53,928 nucleotides of DNA from Burkholderiales bacterium RIFCSPHIGHO2_12_FULL_69_20 (GTDB lineage Bacteria; Pseudomonadota; Gammaproteobacteria; Burkholderiales; Burkholderiaceae_C): assembly GCA_001770815.1 (NCBI GenBank), contig MESD01000166.1, forward strand, positions 1 through 53,928, read 5' to 3'. Position numbers and translations under genes: made by a program. The notes beneath the pieces are model-generated. The model did no database searches. It saw nothing but the letters and a program-made list of their open reading frames with translations, and was not told the DNA's origin. Positions 49,061-53,928 of this stretch are shown here, piece after piece; position 1 is the stretch's first letter; each line of letters opens with the position of its first letter.

Positions 49061-51383
49061 TCACCCGCCGGTCGGGTGCGCCCGGCCGGGCTGGCGGCGC
49101 CGGGGCCCGCTGCTGATCCTGGCCGGGTGGCTGCTGGTGTCGGCCACGGTCACCCGGGCGCAGCCGCTGGCTGCTGCGCCGACGCCGGTCACCCCGGTGG
49201 CCGAAGCCGGCGAGCCCGCGACGAATCCGGCGCGCCCGCGCATCGGCCTGGTGCTTTCGGGCGGCGGTGCGCGCGGGCTGGCCCATGTGGGTGTGCTCAA
49301 GGTGCTGGAAGAACTGCAGGTGCCGATCGACGTGATCACCGGCACCTCGATGGGCGCCATCGTCGGCGGGCTGTATGCCAGCGGCATGCGCGCGGCCGAG
49401 CTCGAGCGCGAGCTGAAAGCGGTGCGCTGGGACGAGGTGTTCACCAGCCGTGTGGCGCGCCAGCAGCTGTCGCAGCGCCGCAAGGAAGAAGACTTCGAGA
49501 TCTCGCCACTGATCGAGCTGGGCTGGCGCGATGGTGCGCTGCAGGCGCCGCGCAGTGCCGTCTCCAGCCGCGGGCTCGAATCGCTGCTGCGGCGCTACAC
49601 GCTGCCGGTGCGCGACATCGAACGCTTCGACCGCCTGCCGATCCCGTTCCGCGCCATCGCCACCGACATGGAAAGCGGCGCCGCGGTGGTGCTGGAACAG
49701 GGCGATCTGGCGCTGGCCCTGCGCTCGAGCATGAGCGTGCCGGGCGTGTTCTCGCCCACCGAGCTGAATGGTCGCGTGCTGGGCGACGGCGGCCTGGTCA
49801 ACAACCTGCCGATCGACGTGGCGCGTGCGCTGGGCGCCGACGTGGTGATCGCCGTCAACATCGGCACCCCGCCCGGCGGGCGCGAGACGCTGTCATCGGC
49901 GGTGGGGCTGACCGCCCAGATGATCAACATCCTGACCGAGCAGAACGTGCAGCGCAGCCTGGCCACGCTGAAGCCCGCCGATGTACTGATCGCACCGCCG
50001 CTGGGCGTGCTGAGCTCCGGGGATTTTGAGCGTGCGGTCACCTTCTTTGCGCTCGGCGAGGCGGGTGCACGCGGGCGCAGCGACCGGCTGGCCGCGCTGG
50101 CCGTGGACGCGCCCCGCTATGCCGCCTGGCGCGCTGCCCACGCCCGCCCGCTGCAGGCCCCGACGCGGCTGGCGGCGGTGCGCATCGAGGGCAGCACCGT
50201 CACCAACCCCGATCGCCTGCTGGCGATGCTGGAGACCAAGCCGGGTGAGCGTTTCGAGCCGGCCAAGGCCGAGCGCGATGCGCGCCGGCTGGCCGCCGGC
50301 GGCGACTACACCCGCGCCGATTACCAGCTGATGCGCGGCCCCAGGCCCGGCGAGGGCGACGCGCTGGTCTTCGAGCTGGAGGACAAGCCCTGGGGCCCGA
50401 ACTACCTGCATGCCGGGCTCGACCTCAGCACCGACTTCAGCGGCCGCAGCGCCTTCAACCTCAAGCTCAGCCACAACCGCCACTGGCTCACCCCCAATGG
50501 CACCGAGTGGCGCAACCGGTTGCAGATCGGCGAGGTGCCGCGCCTGTTCACCGAGCTCTACCACCCGCTGAACTGGACCGACTCGCGCGCCGACGACTGG
50601 TTCGTGGCGGCGCAGGCCAGCCTGGAGCGGCGGCGCGTGCTGGCCTACAGCGCCGATGGCGACGAGCTGGCCGCCTTCAACCGCAACAGCGCCAACGTCG
50701 GGCTGGACATCGGCCAGCCCTGGGGCGAGTTCGGCGAGTTGCGCCTGGGCTGGTCGCGGCTGGTGCTGCGCGCCACGCCGCTGCTGGTGTCGGCGGCACT
50801 GGGCCCCATCGACACCAGCCGGGTGCGCTGGATCGAGGACGCGGCGCGCGCCCGTGCCGTGGTCGATCAGCTCGACTTCGCGGTCTTTCCGCAATCGGGC
50901 TACCGCGGCACGCTGGAGGCCTGGGCGGGCCGGCGCACGGGTGATCTCAGCGGCAGCTTCTACCGTGTGGAAACCGAGGGCACGGTGGTCAAGAGCTTCG
51001 GCGTGCACACGCTGGAGCTGCATGCGCTGGCCCAGACCGCCGAGCAGCGCAACGCCGCCGTGGCGCGCTACAGCCTGGGCGGCTTCCACCGCCTGTCGGG
51101 TTACCAGAGCGGCCAGCTGCTGGGCAACCACGCGCTGCTGCTGCGCCTGGGCTGGTACCGGCGCCTGAGCCAGACGCCCACGCTGACCCGCGGCTTCTTC
51201 GTCGGCGGCACGCTGGAGGCCGGCAACACCTGGGCGCAGCGCAGCCAGGTCTCGCTGCGCGATTTGCGCACCGGCATGAGTGTGTTCCTGGGCGCCGATA
51301 CCGGCATCGGCCCGCTCTACTTCGGGCTGACCTGGGCGCCTCGCGGGCAGGCCGGGCTGGCCTTGTTCATCGGCCGCCCCTGA
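49050..51383 (+). CDS. patatin-like phospholipase fused to an Omp85-type barrel (PlpD-like, type Vd)
   Basis: The 777-residue product starts at GTG 49050, inside the end of the previous gene. A signal peptide lies at about 15-37 (LLILAGWLLVSATVTRAQ). The patatin domain has the oxyanion loop SGGGARGLAHVG from 70, Ser100 in GTSMG and Asp246 in DGGLVNN, the usual Ser-Asp dyad. A POTRA-like segment (about 375-450, VRIEGSTVTNPDRLLAMLE) leads to a C-terminal 16-strand barrel of the Omp85/D15 family. PlpD-type proteins expose or release the lipase through their own barrel. Confidence 0.92.
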   Translation: MRSDHPPVGCARPGWRRRGPLLILAGWLLVSATVTRAQPLAAAPTPVTPVAEAGEPATNPARPRIGLVLSGGGARGLAHVGVLKVLEELQVPIDVITGTSMGAIVGGLYASGMRAAELERELKAVRWDEVFTSRVARQQLSQRRKEEDFEISPLIELGWRDGALQAPRSAVSSRGLESLLRRYTLPVRDIERFDRLPIPFRAIATDMESGAAVVLEQGDLALALRSSMSVPGVFSPTELNGRVLGDGGLVNNLPIDVARALGADVVIAVNIGTPPGGRETLSSAVGLTAQMINILTEQNVQRSLATLKPADVLIAPPLGVLSSGDFERAVTFFALGEAGARGRSDRLAALAVDAPRYAAWRAAHARPLQAPTRLAAVRIEGSTVTNPDRLLAMLETKPGERFEPAKAERDARRLAAGGDYTRADYQLMRGPRPGEGDALVFELEDKPWGPNYLHAGLDLSTDFSGRSAFNLKLSHNRHWLTPNGTEWRNRLQIGEVPRLFTELYHPLNWTDSRADDWFVAAQASLERRRVLAYSADGDELAAFNRNSANVGLDIGQPWGEFGELRLGWSRLVLRATPLLVSAALGPIDTSRVRWIEDAARARAVVDQLDFAVFPQSGYRGTLEAWAGRRTGDLSGSFYRVETEGTVVKSFGVHTLELHALAQTAEQRNAAVARYSLGGFHRLSGYQSGQLLGNHALLLRLGWYRRLSQTPTLTRGFFVGGTLEAGNTWAQRSQVSLRDLRTGMSVFLGADTGIGPLYFGLTWAPRGQAGLALFIGRP

Positions 51384-51384
51384 C

Positions 51385-51428
51385 CTGACGCCCCTCGCCC
51401 GAGGCTTACCTCGGGCGAGGGGCGTCAG
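51385..51428. terminator. 20-base perfect inverted repeat between convergent genes
   Basis: Arms 51385-51404 and 51409-51428 are perfectly complementary, with loop CTTA. They sit one base after the phospholipase stop and 16 bases before the hydrolase stop. It is probably a bidirectional terminator, though it has no U-tract on either side. Confidence 0.7.
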
Positions 51429-51444
51429 CTCGATGGTTGTCAGC

Positions 51445-52341
51445 TCAGCGAGACAGCACCTCGCGCAGCCGGTCGATCACCCAGGCCGGCTGCTCGTGCA
51501 CGATCCAGTGGCTGGCGCCCGGGCGCCGGTAGATCTGCACGCCGGGCACCCAGGCCTCCAGGCCGTCCAGCAAGGCGGGCAGCAAGGCATGGTCGGCCTC
51601 GCCCCACAGCACGGTGGTGGGCACGCGCACGTTCAACACCGCCGGCGGCAGCACCAGCTGGCGCAGCGCGTCGTCGCCGGGGCCGCTGGGCGGGCGCAGC
51701 GGCGTGCCGCGGTAGTAGTTGAGCGCGGGATCGAGCCCACGCTGCCAGACCTCGCGGTACTGCTGGCGCAGGGCTGGCGTCAGCCACTCGGCCGCACCGA
51801 AGCGGCTGAGCAGGCCGAACAACCGCGCGAAGTCGTCGGCCGCCAGGCGCTGCGCCGCGTCGGGCTGCACCAGCTCGAGCATGTAGGCGCTGGCCGCCTG
51901 CTGCGCCGGGTTGTCGCGCAGCTCACGATGAAAGGTGCCCGGGTGCGGCGCGTTGATGATCACCAGCCGCTTGACCCGCTGCGGCATCAGCGCGGCAAAG
52001 GTCCAGGCCAGGCCGCCGCCCCAGTCGTGCGCCACCAGCAGGTCGATGGCCTGCCCGGGCCCGGCAGTGGCGTCGACCATCGCCGACAGGTCGGCCGCCA
52101 GGTGCTTGGCGTGGTAGGCCGTTGGATCAGCGGGCGCACTGCTGCCGCCGTAACCACGCAGGTTGGGCGCCACGCAGCGCACCCCCGGCGCCAGGGCGTC
52201 CATCACCTCGTCCCAGACGAAGGCCGCCTCGGGAAAGCCGTGCAGGAACAACGCGCGCTGCGGCGCGTCGACCGGGCCGGCCGCGCGGCAGGCCAGCGTC
52301 ACGCCATGCGGCAGCGGCTGGTCGAACAGGGTGATCGTCAT
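51445..52341 (-). CDS. alpha/beta hydrolase, epoxide hydrolase / haloacetate dehalogenase type
   Basis: The 298-residue product has the oxyanion motif HGFPE (34-38), the nucleophile Asp106 in VAHDWGGGLAW, the acid around Glu248/Asp250 in LWGEADHALLP, and His278 in GASHWIVHEQP. An aspartate nucleophile points to epoxide hydrolases or haloacetate dehalogenases rather than esterases. The substrate is unknown. The start ATG at 52341 overlaps the engB stop (ATGA), so it is translated with that GTPase gene. Confidence 0.87.
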   Translation of the reverse strand: MTITLFDQPLPHGVTLACRAAGPVDAPQRALFLHGFPEAAFVWDEVMDALAPGVRCVAPNLRGYGGSSAPADPTAYHAKHLAADLSAMVDATAGPGQAIDLLVAHDWGGGLAWTFAALMPQRVKRLVIINAPHPGTFHRELRDNPAQQAASAYMLELVQPDAAQRLAADDFARLFGLLSRFGAAEWLTPALRQQYREVWQRGLDPALNYYRGTPLRPPSGPGDDALRQLVLPPAVLNVRVPTTVLWGEADHALLPALLDGLEAWVPGVQIYRRPGASHWIVHEQPAWVIDRLREVLSR

Positions 52342-53117
52342 GCAGACTCTCCGGCGGGGTTGGCGGGCGTGGCAGGCGTGGCGGCTGCGGCCGGTGGGCT
52401 GGTGGCCTCCGCGGGCACCGTCACTTTGGGCAGCCAGGTGCGCAGCACCAGCGCCGCGTCGCCCAGCCCTTGGCGCGACAGCGCCGAGAACAGCGCCACG
52501 CTGATGTCGGCGCTGTCGGTGGCGAGCTCGCCCAGCACCTTCTGCGCGCTGGCCAGCGAGCGCGCGGCCTCGTTGCGGCTCAGCTTGTCGGCCTTGGTCA
52601 GCAGCACCAGCAGCCTGACCTCGCCGATGCCCACACGCTGCGAGACAAAGTCCAGCAGCTGCTTGTCCAGCGGGGTGAAGCCATGCCGGCTGTCGACCAT
52701 CATCACGATGCCGGCCAGCGCATGGCGGTGGGCCAGGTAGTCGGCCATCACCTGCTGCCAGCGCAGCTTGGCGCCGCGCGCCACCGCCGCATAACCGTAG
52801 CCCGGCAGGTCGGCCCAGCGGGCATCGGCCGCATCGGCCGGGCCCAGCTCGAACAGGTTGATGTGCTGGGTGCGCCCGGGCGTCTTGGAGGCGAACGCCA
52901 GCCGCCGGTGCTGGGCCAGCGTGTTGATGGCGGTCGACTTGCCGGCATTGCTGCGGCCCACGAACGCCACCTCGGGCAGGGTGGGTGGCGGCAGCTGCGT
53001 GAGCAGGCTGGCCGTGGTCAGGAATCGGGCGCTTTGCGTCCAGGCCAGGGCCTCGCGCACGGCGGGATCACTGGGGATATCGGAGTCGGTGCTCCGGGCG
53101 TTGGCGCTGGTGGTCAT
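52338..53117 (-). CDS. engB: ribosome-biogenesis GTPase EngB (YihA/YsxC)
   Basis: The 259-residue product has G1 GRSNAGKST (54-62), G3 in DLPGYGYA and G4 TKAD, the EngB order. It acts in 50S assembly. The start ATG at 53117 is chosen over the upstream frame to 53183, which covers the cytochrome promoter region. About 30 extra C-terminal residues form an Ala/Pro-rich tail (PPAAAATPATPANP). TACAAT (53128-53123) lies 5 bases before the ATG. The gene is divergent from cytochrome c4, a typical betaproteobacterial neighbour. Confidence 0.95.
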   Translation of the reverse strand: MTTSANARSTDSDIPSDPAVREALAWTQSARFLTTASLLTQLPPPTLPEVAFVGRSNAGKSTAINTLAQHRRLAFASKTPGRTQHINLFELGPADAADARWADLPGYGYAAVARGAKLRWQQVMADYLAHRHALAGIVMMVDSRHGFTPLDKQLLDFVSQRVGIGEVRLLVLLTKADKLSRNEAARSLASAQKVLGELATDSADISVALFSALSRQGLGDAALVLRTWLPKVTVPAEATSPPAAAATPATPANPAGESA

Positions 53118-53122
53118 GGAGC

Positions 53123-53128
53123 ATTGTA
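53123..53128 (-). promoter_or_regulatory. -10 element 5 bases before engB
   Basis: TACAAT on the minus strand. Its predicted start point falls at the engB ATG, and there is no Shine-Dalgarno sequence. On the plus strand the overlapping TAAAAT (53127-53132) could be a -10 for the cytochrome gene. Confidence 0.4.
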
Positions 53129-53249
53129 AAATCTGTGGGTTTATCCGAATGGGGTCCCTGACCGGGGGCTCCGCCAGGCACATCGTTCACCCCCTCCAAC
53201 CGGTCGCCGGCACTGCGCCAGGCCACCGTCCATTCCAAGGTTCCACGAC

Positions 53250-53864
53250 ATGAAGTCGCTGCTCGCCCTGTCGCTGTCTGCCCTGATCAGCCTGTCGGCC
53301 GTCGCCGCCGAAACCAAGGCCCCGGCCAAGCCCGATCCGGCCAAGGGCCAGGAAAAGGCCCAGGTCTGCGTGGCCTGCCACACCGCCGACGGCAGCCGCG
53401 GCCTGGCGGCCAACCCGATCCTGCAGGGCCAGCATGCCGAATACCTGGTCAAGCAGCTGACCGAGTTCAAGGCCGGCAAGCGCGCCAACCCGATCATGAG
53501 CGGCATGGCCGCCGCGCTGACCGACGGCGACATGAAGGACATCGCCGCCTTCTACAACGGCAAGAAGGCCGTTGAAGGCGCGGCCAAGAACAAGGATCTG
53601 GTGATGTTGGGCGAGAAGATCTACCGCGGCGGCATCATGGCCAAGCAGGTGCCCGCCTGTGCCGGCTGCCACAGCCCCACCGGCGCCGGCATCCCCGCGC
53701 AATACCCGCGCCTGGGTGGCCAGCATGGCGACTACACCGAGGCCCAGCTGGTGGCCTTCCGCTCGGGCGCCCGTGCCAACTCGGCGCAGATGTCCGCCAT
53801 CGCTGCACGCATGAGCGACACCGAAATCAAGGCCGTCAGCGACTACATGGCCGGTTTGCGCTAA
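53250..53864 (+). CDS. diheme cytochrome c4
   Basis: This periplasmic electron carrier has 204 residues, with a signal peptide (LLALSLSALISLSAVAA, cut after AVAA). Two class I heme sites lie in tandem, CVACH (Cys40-His44) and CAGCH (about 139-143), each followed by a distal Met region (NPIMSGMAAAL and NSAQMSAIAARM). Cytochrome c4 passes electrons to terminal oxidases. The start ATG at 53250 has AAGG about 10 bases upstream. In relatives resB and resC (cytochrome assembly) follow; that lies beyond the window. Confidence 0.95.
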   Translation: MKSLLALSLSALISLSAVAAETKAPAKPDPAKGQEKAQVCVACHTADGSRGLAANPILQGQHAEYLVKQLTEFKAGKRANPIMSGMAAALTDGDMKDIAAFYNGKKAVEGAAKNKDLVMLGEKIYRGGIMAKQVPACAGCHSPTGAGIPAQYPRLGGQHGDYTEAQLVAFRSGARANSAQMSAIAARMSDTEIKAVSDYMAGLR

Positions 53865-53890
53865 GCCAAACCCAGGCCGCTTCGCCTGCT

Positions 53891-53921
53891 GCCAAGGGCC
53901 GGTCGCCGACCGGCCCTTGGC
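53891..53921 (+). terminator. cytochrome c4 terminator hairpin
   Basis: A 13-base perfect stem (GCCAAGGGCCGGT/ACCGGCCCTTGGC) with a five-base loop, followed by GTTTCTG at the window edge. It lies 26 bases after the stop codon. Confidence 0.8.
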
Positions 53922-53928
53922 GTTTCTG

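Noticed and set aside
51385..51428. End of an insertion sequence
   Set aside because: No transposase, no second copy and no target duplication. It lies exactly between two stop codons.

Overview
This 53.9 kb window looks like ordinary chromosome of a GC-rich betaproteobacterium of the order Burkholderiales, probably near the Rubrivivax/Leptothrix/Ideonella group. The reasons are the very high GC content, the gene order lolB-ispE-tRNA-Gln-prs-rplY-pth, the order ABC transporter-bolA-murA-hisG-hisD-hisC, the run pilBCD-coaE-zapD-yacG, and a PEP-CTERM secreted protein. I see no insertion sequence, prophage, integrase or CRISPR array. No stretch longer than about 250 bases lacks a gene.

Layout. 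(1) 1-3.9 kb, plus strand: 3' end of nadK, then recN, rapZ and a LON-domain gene in a chain of overlapping start and stop codons. (2) 4.0-8.1 kb, minus: mutM, a dynamin-like GTPase and mutY, so both enzymes that handle 8-oxoguanine flank a membrane-type GTPase. (3) 8.2-16.8 kb: TPR protein, lolB, ispE, tRNA-Gln, prs and rplY, then an inserted pair (ald on minus, an ArgP-like LysR regulator on plus), then pth and a DUF4124-like secreted protein. (4) 16.9-19.2 kb, minus: hisF, rsmD, coaD and a 2[4Fe-4S] ferredoxin. (5) 19.3-29.4 kb: a CHRD/PEP-CTERM gene on plus, then on minus a long convoy (ABC exporter, bolA, murA, hisG, hisD, a VapBC-like toxin-antitoxin pair, hisC, hisB, hisH, hisA). (6) 29.4-35.3 kb: a TetR-type regulator, a TPR protein, then minus-strand rplU-rpmA-obgE-proB, then ispB and tRNA-Pro on plus. 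(7) 35.5-41.2 kb, plus: pilB-pilC-pilD for type IV pili, coaE, zapD, yacG. (8) 41.2-51.4 kb, plus: a giant DUF748 (AsmA-like) protein, groES-groEL behind a CIRCE operator, a hypothetical gene and a patatin/Omp85 outer-membrane phospholipase. (9) 51.4-53.9 kb: minus-strand engB and an alpha/beta hydrolase, then a plus-strand cytochrome c4.

How the genes work together. Most of the window is core housekeeping: histidine synthesis, peptidoglycan entry (murA), CoA synthesis (coaD, coaE), isoprenoids (ispE, ispB), ribosome parts and ribosome GTPases (rplU, rpmA, rplY, obgE, engB), chaperonin and pilus assembly. The more interesting accessory insertions sit inside these conserved operons. A toxin-antitoxin pair with its own operator array is spliced between hisD and hisC and is coupled to the hisC start codon. 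A CHRD/PEP-CTERM gene splits hisA from hisF. The ald/argP pair splits rplY from pth. A second recurring signal is regulatory: at least seven genes carry a good -10 hexamer only 5-10 bases before the start codon with little or no Shine-Dalgarno sequence, which suggests leaderless transcripts. Convergent gene ends generally carry strong GC-rich hairpins, often without a U-tract.
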